Below, one piece after another: positions 34,601 through 44,026 of a stretch of 64,000 nucleotides of DNA (position 1 is its first letter; every line of letters begins with the position of its first letter). The position numbers and the translations under genes are program-made. The DNA comes from Pseudomonas sp. PDM04 (GTDB lineage Bacteria; Pseudomonadota; Gammaproteobacteria; Pseudomonadales; Pseudomonadaceae), in contig NZ_JACVAI010000002.1 in the NCBI RefSeq assembly GCF_014851765.1, positions 744,001 through 808,000 on the forward strand, written 5' to 3'. The notes under the pieces were generated by a model. That model did no database searches. It saw only the letters and a program-made list of their open reading frames with translations, and was not told the origin of the DNA.

Positions 34601-36070
34601 TTAGTGGGTCTGCGTGGCTGGGGTTGCGTTGGCTGCGGCCAGGGTGTCGCCCTGAAAACCGCCGCCCAGCGCCTGCATCAACTGAATCGACAGGTCGATC
34701 CGCTCGGCATTCAGGTTGGCCAGCTGGCGCTGGGCCTGGAGCAGTTGCTGCTCGATGCTGAGCACGTCCAGGTAGTTCCCGATACCGGAACCGTAGCGTT
34801 GGACCACGGTGTCGTAGGACTCCTGAGCGATGTCGGTCGCATGCTGCTGGGCGCCGATCTGCCGACCGATATCGCGTAACTGGTTGAGGGTGTCGCTGAC
34901 ATCCCCCAGTGCTTTCACCAGGCTCTTGTTGTACTGCGCCACCGCGAGGTCGTAATCGGCATCGCGGGCATCGAGGTCGGCACGCAGGCGACCGCCGTCG
35001 AAAATCGGCACCGAGACCGTGGGGGCGATGTTGAAGAAACGACTGGCAGAACCGAACATCGCGTCGCCCAACAGGGATTCGGCACCGGCAGCGGCGCTGA
35101 GGTTCAAGTTCGGGTAGAAGCGGGTCTTGCTGGCGTCGATGTCCTTGCTCGCCGCCTCCACCCGCCAGCGCGCGGCCACCAGGTCCGGACGGCGGCCAAG
35201 CAGTTCAGCCGGCAACATCGATGGCAAGGCGACGGCACTGGGCTGGAGAACCTTCGGCCGGGCGACTTCATTGCCACGATCCGGGCCCTTGCCAAGCAGG
35301 ACCGCCAGGGCGATCTTTGCGCTTTGCAGGCGTTTTTCGGCGTCGATCAGACTGGCCTGGGACGAGGCCTCCAGGCTTTCGGTCTGCTGGAACTGGTACT
35401 GACTGTCAATGCCGGCGCTCAGGCGACGCTGGCTCAGGTCGAGCATTTGCCGGGTGCGCTTGAGGTCTTCGCTGGCCAGGTCATGAATGATGTGCGCCTG
35501 GCCCAGATCGCTGTAGGCGCGGGCGACATCGGCTGCCAGGGTCAGTTGCGCGGCCTGTCGATCGACTTCGGCGGCACGGGCCTGACCCAGCGCCGCTTCC
35601 CAGGCGGCGCGCTGGCCGCCCCAGAGGTCGAAGTCGTAGTTGAAACTGACGCCGACGTTACGCACGGTGGAGTACGCATCTCCCTCGCCCCGAGGGTCCT
35701 GATCACGAGCCATGCGCGATCGGCTGACGCCGGCGCTGGCATCGAGGGTCGGCATGCGCGCGGCATCGGCAGCAGACGCTGCAGCGCTGGCCTGATGGGC
35801 ACGGGCATCGGCAATCTGCAGATCGGGGCTGTCTTGCAGCGCTTCGCGTATCAGGCCATCGAGCTGTGGGTCGCCGAGGCTTTTCCACCAATCGTTCTTG
35901 GGCCAGGCCGCCGGCGACAGGGTCACGCCGCTCAAGGATTGTCCGGCCTGCAGGTTTTTCGCATCGAGGCTTTTGCCTTCGGTGGCCAGGCCACTGTAAC
36001 TGGCGCAACCGGCCAGCATCATGGCGGCCAGCAACCCGCTCAGGCCGGTACGAAAAGTCTTGCCGTTCAT
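34601..36070 (-). CDS. Outer-membrane efflux lipoprotein, NodT/OprM type
   Basis: This 489-residue TolC-like channel has a lipoprotein signal (LAGC, Cys22) and two outer-membrane-efflux-protein repeats rich in coiled-coil sequence (about 70-260 and 280-470). It completes a tripartite pump with the EmrA- and EmrB-like proteins. Its ATG overlaps the marR stop codon (ATGA), so regulator and channel are coupled. Confidence 0.92.
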   Translation of the reverse strand: MNGKTFRTGLSGLLAAMMLAGCASYSGLATEGKSLDAKNLQAGQSLSGVTLSPAAWPKNDWWKSLGDPQLDGLIREALQDSPDLQIADARAHQASAAASAADAARMPTLDASAGVSRSRMARDQDPRGEGDAYSTVRNVGVSFNYDFDLWGGQRAAWEAALGQARAAEVDRQAAQLTLAADVARAYSDLGQAHIIHDLASEDLKRTRQMLDLSQRRLSAGIDSQYQFQQTESLEASSQASLIDAEKRLQSAKIALAVLLGKGPDRGNEVARPKVLQPSAVALPSMLPAELLGRRPDLVAARWRVEAASKDIDASKTRFYPNLNLSAAAGAESLLGDAMFGSASRFFNIAPTVSVPIFDGGRLRADLDARDADYDLAVAQYNKSLVKALGDVSDTLNQLRDIGRQIGAQQHATDIAQESYDTVVQRYGSGIGNYLDVLSIEQQLLQAQRQLANLNAERIDLSIQLMQALGGGFQGDTLAAANATPATQTH

Positions 36071-36540
36071 TTGTCACCTACCCGCAGCAAGGTGATCGAG
36101 TCACCGGCGGCCACCAGGATTTTCTTCAGGATCTGTTCCAGAGTGATCAACTCTTGCGGGGTGATCGCACCGGCCAACTCATTCATCGCCTCGGCGCCGA
36201 TGTGCGGCAGGCGATCGGCGAGCGTCTGCCCTTCCGTCGTCAGCACCAGTTGCACCTGACGGCGATCGGCTTCGCTGCGTTGGCGGGCGAGGAAACCCTT
36301 CTGCTCCAGGCGATCGAGCATGCGTGTCATCGAGCCACTGTCGAGCGACAGGTGCCGGCACAACTCGGCGGGGGTGTCGACGCCGTACTGGGCCATGATG
36401 ATCAGCACCTTGAACTGCGCGGCGGTGATGCCATGGGGTTCCATGTGTGTGTCGATGATCCGGTCCTTGAGCAACGCTGCGCGCCCAAGCAACAGGCCGA
36501 GATGGCAGTTGTGGAAATTGTCCGGGGTGAAATGATTCAT
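36067..36540 (-). CDS. MarR-family repressor of the efflux operon
   Basis: This 157-residue winged-helix regulator shows the MarR recognition region LCRHLSLDSGSMTRMLDRLEQ and the wing SEADRRQVQLVLT. MarR proteins repress drug-efflux genes and release DNA on binding phenolic or drug ligands. It is first in the operon it probably controls, and two identical palindromes lie just upstream. Confidence 0.92.
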   Translation of the reverse strand: MNHFTPDNFHNCHLGLLLGRAALLKDRIIDTHMEPHGITAAQFKVLIIMAQYGVDTPAELCRHLSLDSGSMTRMLDRLEQKGFLARQRSEADRRQVQLVLTTEGQTLADRLPHIGAEAMNELAGAITPQELITLEQILKKILVAAGDSITLLRVGDK

Positions 36541-36555
36541 CTGATCACCAATTAG

Positions 36556-36611
36556 CTGCCTAGGCAGTGAATGTATGACGAGATGTTACTGCCTAGGCAG
36601 CAAATGTCCAA
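36556..36611 (-). promoter_or_regulatory. Efflux-operon promoter with twin MarR operators
   Basis: Two perfect 12-base palindromes CTGCCTAGGCAG lie at 36556-36567 and 36589-36600, 33 bases apart centre to centre. On the minus strand TTGGAC (36611-36606) and TAACAT (36588-36583) have a 17-base spacer that contains the distal palindrome. The proximal one lies just past the expected start point. Binding of the MarR protein to both would block the polymerase. Confidence 0.75.
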
Positions 36612-36673
36612 GCATTAGTTAGTTAGCTTTTTATTTAATTGACAGGTGGTGGTCCCCCATCGCGTGCAACCCC

Positions 36674-36696
36674 TGTGGGAGCGAGCCTGCTCGCGA
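36674..36696. repeat. Single REP element
   Basis: One REP unit, TGTGGGAGCGAGCCTGCTCG followed by CGA, lies between the tamB stop codon and the efflux promoter. No inverted partner is visible nearby. Confidence 0.7.
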
Positions 36697-36733
36697 TACG
36701 GGTCAACGGGCCACGTGGGCCGTCCGGCGGGGC

Positions 36734-39700
36734 CTAGAAGTCCCGTTTGTAGAAGATGTCCAGCGAGCTGGCCACGCCGCCCGCCGCCTCCAGGTACACC
36801 TTCTTGCTCAGCTTGTAACGCAGGGCGATGGTGTTGGCCGGCTCGAACACGCCGACGCCGTAACGCAGGCTGAGTTTTTCCGAGAGGTTGCCGCTGGCGA
36901 CCACGCTGGTGGTGTTGCCGCTGCCTTCGGTGTCGAGCTGGAAATCCTCGATCCCCAAACCGCTGGCCAGCTTGCCGGTGACCCCGGCACTGCCCATCAG
37001 GCCCAGGCCCAGCGCGGCTTGCGCCAGCATGTTGTTGTCTTCGCCGCTGGTGCTCAGCGGACGCCCCAGCACCAGGTAGGACAAGGCCTGCTCCTGGCTC
37101 ATCGCCGGCTCGGAAAAGATCTGCGTGGTCGGCTGCTCGGCACTGCCGCTGAGGCGAATACCGGCGATCACGTCGTCGGTCTGGCGAATGGCTTCGATGT
37201 CCAGGTAAGGCTGATCGATCGGCCCGGCAAACAACAGGCGCGCCCGGCGCACCGTCAACCGCTGGCCGTAGGCGCGGTAACGTCCGTCGTTGAGCCACAG
37301 CTCGCCACGGGTATCCAGGTTGTCGCCGATGTGCACGTGCCCTTGCAGGTTGGCGGTCAGGCCAAACCCGGCAAAGCTCAGTTTGTCCTCGCCGACCTGC
37401 ACGTCGATGTCCATCTTCATGGCCACCGGCGGTTTGCCCTCTTCGGTCTGCTGGCCAATGATCACCGCATCGTCCGAGAGCTTGACCGTCGACGGCGGCA
37501 GCTCGCGCACGGTGATCGCGCCCCGGGGCACCCGCACCTTGCCGGCCACCGCCAGCTCATCGCCCTTCATCGAAATGCGCAGGTCCGGCTCGACTTCCAG
37601 CTTGGCGTAAGGCTCGACCGTCACCGGCAACTGCGTGCCCTTGAGCGCCAGGTCCACCACCAGCGCCTGGCCCCAGGCGATGTCGCCGCTCAGGCTGCCC
37701 TGCCCGTTCTGGCCGCTTTTCCAGCCGCCCTTCAATTGCACGGTTTCACCGGCGATGAGCGCTTGCACTTGCAAGGCCTGCAGCTCCATCGGCAGTTCCG
37801 GCCCGGAGACTTCGCCTTCACTGAGCAACAGGTTGCCGTTGATCAGCGGCGCCATCAGCGTGCCCGCGATCGTGCCGCTGCCGTTCAGGCGTCCGCCGAG
37901 TTTCTCGACCATCGGCACGAAGGGGCGCGCCACCGACAGGTCGAGGCCATTGAGGCGAAACGCGCCGGTCAACGGTTTGTTTTTCGCCAGCGGATTGATC
38001 TGCGCCTGCACGTTCAATTCGCCGAGCTTGTTGCCGACGAACACCAGTTCGCTGTCGATGCGCCTGGGCGTGAGTTTGCTGGTGAGTTTCAAGGTCTGGT
38101 AGGGGAAGTCCAGCCACTGGTCCTTTTCCTTCACACGCAAGGTGCCGCCACCGGCATCGAGGCTGACCAGACCGTTCGGGCCGCTGGCCGGCAGGTCCAG
38201 TTGCACATCGGCATTGAGCACGCCGTTCCAGGCGAAATCCTTCGGCAACCACTGCGCCAGGCTGTCGATCGGGAACTGCTTGAGGTGGTAACGCAGCTTC
38301 GGCTCCGGCATCAGGCGCTGGTCCTCGCCGCACAGGCTGGCCGCACCGGACATCCAGCAATGGGCGCCGAAGTTGATTTTGCCGTCCGCCAGCCGCTCGA
38401 GTCTGGCCGGGCCTTGCAGCTTCCAGTCCTGGCCGCCCGTCCGGAGATCGCCGCTGGCCAGACGACCGCGCCAGTTGCCCTTGTCCAGCATGCCATCGAA
38501 GCCAAGGGCCAGCTTCAACTGCGGGCCTTGCAGATCGAGCGCCAACTGCTGCTTTTTGATATCGCCCTGGCCGCTGGCCGTCAACGTGCCCAGGGCAGTG
38601 TCGCCGACCTGGATGCCGCTGCCCTTGAGGTCGACTTTGGCCCGTTGCGCGCTGTCGAGGGTGGCGTCGAGGTTGAGGCTTTGCAGGCGATTGTCCTGGA
38701 ACGCCAGCTGCGTGCCTTGCAGCCCGAGCTTGCCCTGCGGCGCCTTGAGCGTGCCGGCGACGTTGATCCGGCCGTTGAGTTGCCCGCGCAGTTGCGGCCA
38801 GAGCTGGGCCAGGCGCGGCAGCTTGAGGTCGATCTGGCCGGCGAGCTTCTCGTGCAGGCTGCCCTTGCCGCTGATGCTGTTGTCGCCAAGGCGGATTTGC
38901 AGGGCGCTGAGGTTCCATTGCTGACCGCCGCCTTCGGCCTTGGCCTGGATCACCGCCGGTTGACCGCGCAGCTTGCCCTTGAGATCGAGATCGGCGTCGA
39001 GGCTGAGTTTTTCATTTCTCAACTCGCCCTTGCTGCGCAGCGGCCCCGCGAGGACGCCGGGCAATTCCGCGACCCAGTACGCCGGATCGAGGGCGGACAG
39101 GTCGAGTGCGGTGTCCCAGGCGAGGCCCTCGGCGAATTGCAGGTTCAGGTGCCCTTCGGCCTTGCCCTGCCCCGCTTCGAGCTGGATCTGTTGCAGGTAG
39201 AGGCTGCTCAGGTCGCCGGCGAACGGGCTGCTCAGGCTGAACGCCCCGGCCGGGCCATCCAGCGCGGCCTTGAAGTTGCCCAGGTAGTGGCCATCGGTGT
39301 AGGAGACTTCACCCTTGAAGCTGCGCAGGGCCACCTCCGGTTCATCGATCAGCGGATAGAGACGGTGCCAGGGGAAATCCAGCCAATCGATGTTGGCCGT
39401 GGCGCTCAGGCCTTTGCTCCAGTCGACCACGCCGGTGAGTTTGAGGCTCTGCCTGTCGCTGGCCGTCAGGTCCAACCCGGCGATTTGCGCACCGTTGGCG
39501 TCGACCTTGCCTTGCAGTACCAACGCGACCGGCCCCTGCTCGGCCGGCAGCGTGGCGTTGCCGCGCAGTTGATAGCCGCTTTTGAGGTCGCCCTCGCCGC
39601 TCAGTTGCAGTTGATTGAGTTGCAGGGTGTCTGGAAGATCGGCGTCGGGCTTGAAGCCATCCGCCGTGATCTGCACCCTGGCCGGCAGGTTTTCCACCAG

Positions 39701-40402
39701 CGGCTGCAACTCGCCGCTCAGTTGACCGTCGAGGTAACCGTGGCTGTCGGCGTGCAGTTTCAGGGTCTTGAGCAGATCACCGTTGATGTTCAGGTCCAGC
39801 GTCCAGGGGGCCGGGGTCGCCAGCTGCAGTTGGCCGGAAGCCGTCAGCGGCCAGTTGCCGGAGGGTTGCAGCAGGCCGGAAAGGTTCAGGCTCATGTCGT
39901 CGCGCTGCAAGCGCACGGCATCGATCTGCAGCCCCTGTACGGTCCAGTGCGCCGCCAATTGCAAGCCCTTGAGTTCTTCACTGCCGTTGAACAACAGGCG
40001 GCCAACCTGCACGTCGCCCAGCTCCAGGGCCAGCGGCAATTTCAGGTCCGGCAGGCTGATCGGGTGGCTATCGCCTTCGTCCGTCCCCGGCGGGAGTTGC
40101 AGGCTGACCTGATCGGCTTTCAACTGCTCGATGCACAGCGTCATGCGCGCCAGGCACCCGGGCGACCAGGCAAAAATCACCCGGTCCAGCTCAACCCGAC
40201 GGGTGTCCTGTTGCCAGAGCACATGGTCGGCGCTCCACTGCCCACCCAGCCGCCCCCGGAAATTCTCGACCGACAACCCCGGCACAAACCCCAGCGCCCA
40301 GCGGCTGCCCGTCGCCGTGCCCAGCACGGCGGTGAGCGCCAGCAGCACCAGCACCAGCAATGCCGGAATTGCCAGCAGCGTTATTTTCAAACCACGCTTC
40401 AC
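36734..40402 (-). CDS. tamB: Translocation and assembly module / lipid-transport protein TamB
   Basis: This 1,222-residue AsmA-like protein has one N-terminal membrane anchor (ITLLAIPALLVLVLLALTAV), a very long repetitive beta-structure expected to form a hydrophobic groove across the periplasm, and the C-terminal DUF490 domain ending in RYKLSKKVYLEAAGG and YKRDF. It works with TamA in outer-membrane protein assembly and, in current models, phospholipid transport. The start is GTG 40402, overlapping the tamA stop codon; the in-frame extension to 40588 runs inside tamA and is rejected. Confidence 0.93.
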   Translation of the reverse strand: MKRGLKITLLAIPALLVLVLLALTAVLGTATGSRWALGFVPGLSVENFRGRLGGQWSADHVLWQQDTRRVELDRVIFAWSPGCLARMTLCIEQLKADQVSLQLPPGTDEGDSHPISLPDLKLPLALELGDVQVGRLLFNGSEELKGLQLAAHWTVQGLQIDAVRLQRDDMSLNLSGLLQPSGNWPLTASGQLQLATPAPWTLDLNINGDLLKTLKLHADSHGYLDGQLSGELQPLVENLPARVQITADGFKPDADLPDTLQLNQLQLSGEGDLKSGYQLRGNATLPAEQGPVALVLQGKVDANGAQIAGLDLTASDRQSLKLTGVVDWSKGLSATANIDWLDFPWHRLYPLIDEPEVALRSFKGEVSYTDGHYLGNFKAALDGPAGAFSLSSPFAGDLSSLYLQQIQLEAGQGKAEGHLNLQFAEGLAWDTALDLSALDPAYWVAELPGVLAGPLRSKGELRNEKLSLDADLDLKGKLRGQPAVIQAKAEGGGQQWNLSALQIRLGDNSISGKGSLHEKLAGQIDLKLPRLAQLWPQLRGQLNGRINVAGTLKAPQGKLGLQGTQLAFQDNRLQSLNLDATLDSAQRAKVDLKGSGIQVGDTALGTLTASGQGDIKKQQLALDLQGPQLKLALGFDGMLDKGNWRGRLASGDLRTGGQDWKLQGPARLERLADGKINFGAHCWMSGAASLCGEDQRLMPEPKLRYHLKQFPIDSLAQWLPKDFAWNGVLNADVQLDLPASGPNGLVSLDAGGGTLRVKEKDQWLDFPYQTLKLTSKLTPRRIDSELVFVGNKLGELNVQAQINPLAKNKPLTGAFRLNGLDLSVARPFVPMVEKLGGRLNGSGTIAGTLMAPLINGNLLLSEGEVSGPELPMELQALQVQALIAGETVQLKGGWKSGQNGQGSLSGDIAWGQALVVDLALKGTQLPVTVEPYAKLEVEPDLRISMKGDELAVAGKVRVPRGAITVRELPPSTVKLSDDAVIIGQQTEEGKPPVAMKMDIDVQVGEDKLSFAGFGLTANLQGHVHIGDNLDTRGELWLNDGRYRAYGQRLTVRRARLLFAGPIDQPYLDIEAIRQTDDVIAGIRLSGSAEQPTTQIFSEPAMSQEQALSYLVLGRPLSTSGEDNNMLAQAALGLGLMGSAGVTGKLASGLGIEDFQLDTEGSGNTTSVVASGNLSEKLSLRYGVGVFEPANTIALRYKLSKKVYLEAAGGVASSLDIFYKRDF

Positions 40403-42126
40403 AGCTCGGGCCCCATGGAAAAGTGCAGTCGAATGCCGCCGTCGTCGTCCATCGCGTGGGCCAGGTCGAGGCGAATCGGCCCCACCGGCGACACCCAGCG
40501 CACGCCGATACCGACCCCGGTCTTGAGGTTCGGCAGTTCGAGTTTGTTGAAGGAGTTGCCCTGGTCGATGAAGGTCGCGACCCGCCACTTTTCGGCAATG
40601 GAGTATTGATACTCGGCACTGGCGGCGACCATGTAGCGGCCACCGATGCGGTCGCCCTCGGAGTTTTCCGGGGACAGGCTCTGATAGTCATAGCCGCGCA
40701 CGCTTTGATCGCCACCGGCGAAAAAGCGCAGGGACGGCGGCACCGATTTATAGCCGTTGGTGGCGCTGCCGCCGACCTGGATCCGACCGAGGAAGCGGTG
40801 TTTGTCGAACACCGTGGTCAGGCCTTTCACCAGGGCGGTGCCGTACAGCAGGTTATTGTCGGAGCCCAGGCCTTCCTTGGCCACCTTGGTATCGAATTCC
40901 AGGCGATAGCCGTTGTGCGGATCGATGCGGTTGTCACTTTTGAGGTACGAATAGCTGACCCCGGGCATCAGCAGGGTACTGAGCCCGGAATCGTCACCGA
41001 GCCGATATTCTTCGCGTTGCCATTTCAGCGACACCACCCGCTGCCAGCCGCTGGGCAGCTTGCTGTGCCACTCGGGACCCAGGGTCAGCAACTTGCTCAG
41101 GCTGTCCTTGTCGGCGATTTCTTCGTTCTGGTAGCCACCGGCGAAGCGCAGTTTGTCGGTCAGTGGCGGGTCCAGGGGTATGTCGTAGAACACCCCGACG
41201 TTCTGCCGTGGCGCCGAGATTTCGGTTTCCCAACCATAACTGTGGCCCTGGGGGTTGACCCAATGCCGCGTCCAGTTGGCCTTGACCCTGGGGCCGACAT
41301 CGGTGGAATAACCCAGGCCGAGCCCCAGGGTGCGCGGTTTGCGAGTTTCGAGTTTGACGTCCACCGGGATCACGTCTTCCCTGGACGCCGTCGGCGCGGC
41401 ATCGACGCGCACGCCTTCGAAATAACCGCTCGATTGCAGGTTACGGTTCAGTTCGGCGATCAGTTCGGAATCGTAAGGCGTGCCGGCCTTGAACGGCACC
41501 ATGCGTTGCAGCAGGTCTTCGTCGAACGGCGTGTCGCCTTCGAAACTGACCTTGCCCAGGGCATAACGCGGGCCGCTGTCGTACACCAGTTCAATATCGG
41601 CAACGCCCGCTCGCGGGTCGATGGCAAGTTTTTGTCGAGTGAAACGGCCGCTGAAGAAGCCGTAGCGCGACGCCTGGTTCTGGATCAACCGCTTGGCGTC
41701 TTCATAATGGCCATGATTGAGCACCGCACCGGTTTTCAGCGCCGTGCTTTTCGGCACCCGGAAGGATTTGAGCGAGGCCGCCGGGCCGTCAATGCGGATC
41801 GTGACGGTGCGCAGATGAATCGGCTCGCCGGGTTCGATGGTGAGCACCAGGCGCGGCGTCTTGCCGCCTTTCACATCGCTTTCGATCTGCGGCTGGTAAT
41901 ACCCCAGGGCCTGGGCGGCCTTGCGCGCCTGCTCCTCGGCTCCACGACTGAAGCGCAACAGGGCTTCCTCGTCACGATCACCGAGGCTGCCGATATAGCC
42001 CTCTATATTGGCTTTCAGTTCGTCGTTGGACGGTTTGATCCGCACATCCAATTCACTTTGCGCCAGCGCCGCGCAGCTGGTGAACAGCATCAGCACGCCG
42101 CTGGTAAATCTTCCTGGAAACTTCAT
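40399..42126 (-). CDS. tamA: Outer-membrane translocation module protein TamA (Omp85 family)
   Basis: This 575-residue Omp85 protein has a signal peptide (MKFPGRFTSGVLMLFTSCAALAQ), three POTRA domains (about 25-255) and a 16-strand barrel with the diagnostic GGDQSVRGYDYQS motif and a C-terminal strand ending in FSMGPEL. It partners TamB, whose gene overlaps its stop codon. The start MKFPGRF is chosen because it gives a proper signal peptide. Confidence 0.94.
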   Translation of the reverse strand: MKFPGRFTSGVLMLFTSCAALAQSELDVRIKPSNDELKANIEGYIGSLGDRDEEALLRFSRGAEEQARKAAQALGYYQPQIESDVKGGKTPRLVLTIEPGEPIHLRTVTIRIDGPAASLKSFRVPKSTALKTGAVLNHGHYEDAKRLIQNQASRYGFFSGRFTRQKLAIDPRAGVADIELVYDSGPRYALGKVSFEGDTPFDEDLLQRMVPFKAGTPYDSELIAELNRNLQSSGYFEGVRVDAAPTASREDVIPVDVKLETRKPRTLGLGLGYSTDVGPRVKANWTRHWVNPQGHSYGWETEISAPRQNVGVFYDIPLDPPLTDKLRFAGGYQNEEIADKDSLSKLLTLGPEWHSKLPSGWQRVVSLKWQREEYRLGDDSGLSTLLMPGVSYSYLKSDNRIDPHNGYRLEFDTKVAKEGLGSDNNLLYGTALVKGLTTVFDKHRFLGRIQVGGSATNGYKSVPPSLRFFAGGDQSVRGYDYQSLSPENSEGDRIGGRYMVAASAEYQYSIAEKWRVATFIDQGNSFNKLELPNLKTGVGIGVRWVSPVGPIRLDLAHAMDDDGGIRLHFSMGPEL

Positions 42127-42192
42127 AGGCGCGGATGCTAACACGAGCTTGGGAGCGTGATAGAACCTCGCGTGGCGCGAAAGTTCTACCGT

Positions 42193-42843
42193 TTATGCCG
42201 AGGCGGTTTGCAGTACCTGCGGATTGGCGTGGAAAAACACATGCTCGCGGATCGGTCCGACCGCCACTTCACCGACTTCCTCGTAACCCTGGCGCTTATA
42301 GAACTCCAGGTACCGGGGATTGCCGGTATCGAGCACCACTCCCTGGGAGTGCTCATCCTCCGCGCACCAGTTGTGTACTGCTTGCAGCAACTGCTCGCCG
42401 AAATGCTTGCCCTGGAACTGCGGGTGAATGCCCAGCAACGGCAGCAGGTGCACCGAATCCGACGGCACGCAGGCCATCACCGCATCGTGGTACTCGAGGT
42501 AGCGGCGCGTGCAGCGAAAGCCGGTGCTGAGCACCATGCGCAAACGCCAGGCCCAGCTTTCGGTGATGCCCAAACGCCGTTGCGGCGGCGCAATCAGGGC
42601 AATGCCGATCAACCGGTCGTTGACCAGCAGGCCGATGGCCGGCAGGTCTTGCAGGAAATGCTGCTTGACCAGCTCACGCACTGTGGCGCGTACCCGCTGC
42701 TCATAACCGGGACGCTCGGCTTCGAACAGGTAACCGAAGGTCGGTTCGTGGCGGTAGGCCTGGTACAGCAGAGAACGGGCTTCGCGGGAGTAGCCGCTGT
42801 CGAGCATGTGGATCGCGGCAATCGCGGTTGAGGTTTCGGGCAT
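42193..42843 (-). CDS. GNAT-family N-acetyltransferase
   Basis: This 216-residue protein has the GNAT fold: acetyl-CoA motif A is LLGIHPQFQGKHFGEQLL, with QGKHFG as the pyrophosphate loop, and motif B contains NPRYLEFYKRQGYEEVGE. Substrate unknown. It stands alone between tamA and xthA with a REP pair upstream. Confidence 0.85.
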   Translation of the reverse strand: MPETSTAIAAIHMLDSGYSREARSLLYQAYRHEPTFGYLFEAERPGYEQRVRATVRELVKQHFLQDLPAIGLLVNDRLIGIALIAPPQRRLGITESWAWRLRMVLSTGFRCTRRYLEYHDAVMACVPSDSVHLLPLLGIHPQFQGKHFGEQLLQAVHNWCAEDEHSQGVVLDTGNPRYLEFYKRQGYEEVGEVAVGPIREHVFFHANPQVLQTASA

Positions 42844-42952
42844 AGCGGTAGATCTCCCCGGGGACAGCTCAAAGGGCTGCTCTTGTTGTTACGAGCCTCC
42901 AGGCACAGGCACAGTTCCTTACTGAATGAAATCAGTGTCGGCTGTACCGGCC

Positions 42953-43029
42953 TTATCGCGAACAGGCGCGCTCCCACAAAGGTATAGACCACACGGGTGA
43001 TTTTGTGGGAGCGAGCCCGTTCGCGATAA
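42953..43029. repeat. REP pair (REPIN) upstream of xthA
   Basis: TTATCGCGAACAGGCGCGCT and, inverted, GCCCGTTCGCGATAA are outer arms, each with CTCCCACAAA or TTTTGTGGGAG towards the centre. It lies in the gap between divergent genes, about 100 bases before xthA. Confidence 0.8.
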
Positions 43030-43125
43030 AACCAGGCCTACGCAGATCAGGCAGAATGCTCACCCCGCACTGGCCCCAATCCCACAGGTCAGCTAGCATC
43101 GCCCTTTTGCCAGGACCTGCCGACC

Positions 43126-43938
43126 ATGAAGATCGTCTCCTTCAACATCAACGGGCTGCGCGCTCGCCCCCATCAGCTGGCGGCGCTGATTGAAAAACAT
43201 CAACCCGACGTGATCGGCCTGCAGGAAACCAAGGTCCATGACGACCAGTTCCCGCTGGACGAGGTCCAGGCGCTGGGTTATCACGTGCATTTCCACGGGC
43301 AAAAGGGTCACTACGGCGTCGCGCTGCTTTCACGCCAGGCACCGCTGGCGCTGCACAAGGGTTTCGTCACCGATGAAGAAGACGCTCAGCGCCGCTTTAT
43401 CTGGGGCACCTTCGCCGACGCCAATGGCGTGCCGGTCACCATCATGAATGGCTATTTCCCCCAGGGCGAAAGCCGCGACCATCCCACCAAGTTTCCCGCC
43501 AAACAACGTTTCTACAGCGACCTGCAGCACCTGCTGGAAAGCCAGTTCAACAACGAGCAGCCGCTGGTGGTGATGGGCGACGTGAACATTTCCCCGGAAG
43601 ACTGCGACATCGGCATCGGCCCGGACAACATGAAGCGCTGGCTGAAAACCGGCAAGTGCAGCTTCCTGCCGGAAGAACGCGAGTGGATGGCGCGCCTGAA
43701 GAACTGGGGATTGGTCGACAGCTTCCGTCACCTGAACCCGGACGTGGCCGACCGCTTCAGCTGGTTCGACTATCGCAGCCGCGGGTTCGAGGACGAGCCC
43801 AAGCGTGGTCTGCGCATCGACCTGATCATGGCCTCCCACGGGCTGTTGCCGCGGGTCAAGGATGCCGGCGTGGACTACGAACTGCGGGGGATGGAAAAGC
43901 CCTCGGACCATGCGCCGATCTGGCTTGAACTCAGCTGA
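43126..43938 (+). CDS. xthA: Exodeoxyribonuclease III / AP endonuclease
   Basis: This 270-residue enzyme of base-excision repair cuts at abasic sites and degrades 3' ends. Catalytic blocks are [30 protein letters not shown] (Asp and Asn) and the C-terminal [10 protein letters not shown] with the Asp-His pair. Length matches the family. It is monocistronic by spacing. Confidence 0.95.
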   Translation: MKIVSFNINGLRARPHQLAALIEKHQPDVIGLQETKVHDDQFPLDEVQALGYHVHFHGQKGHYGVALLSRQAPLALHKGFVTDEEDAQRRFIWGTFADANGVPVTIMNGYFPQGESRDHPTKFPAKQRFYSDLQHLLESQFNNEQPLVVMGDVNISPEDCDIGIGPDNMKRWLKTGKCSFLPEEREWMARLKNWGLVDSFRHLNPDVADRFSWFDYRSRGFEDEPKRGLRIDLIMASHGLLPRVKDAGVDYELRGMEKPSDHAPIWLELS

Positions 43939-43997
43939 ACCGAGTTGAACCGGAAAAAATATCTGTCATCCGATGGAAACAATACTGACTTAATCTC

Positions 43998-44025
43998 CCG
44001 GCACTTTCCTTTATCAAGGTGCCGG
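43998..44025 (+). promoter_or_regulatory. Hairpin overlapping the ribosome site of the PstS/OmpA-fusion gene
   Basis: CCGGCAC (43998-44004) can pair with GTGCCGG (44019-44025) across a 14-base loop. The second arm contains the last three bases of the AAGGTG ribosome site and ends one base before ATG 44027. Folding would hinder initiation, so it may control translation. It lacks a T-run and is not a good terminator. Confidence 0.4.
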
Positions 44026-44026
44026 C

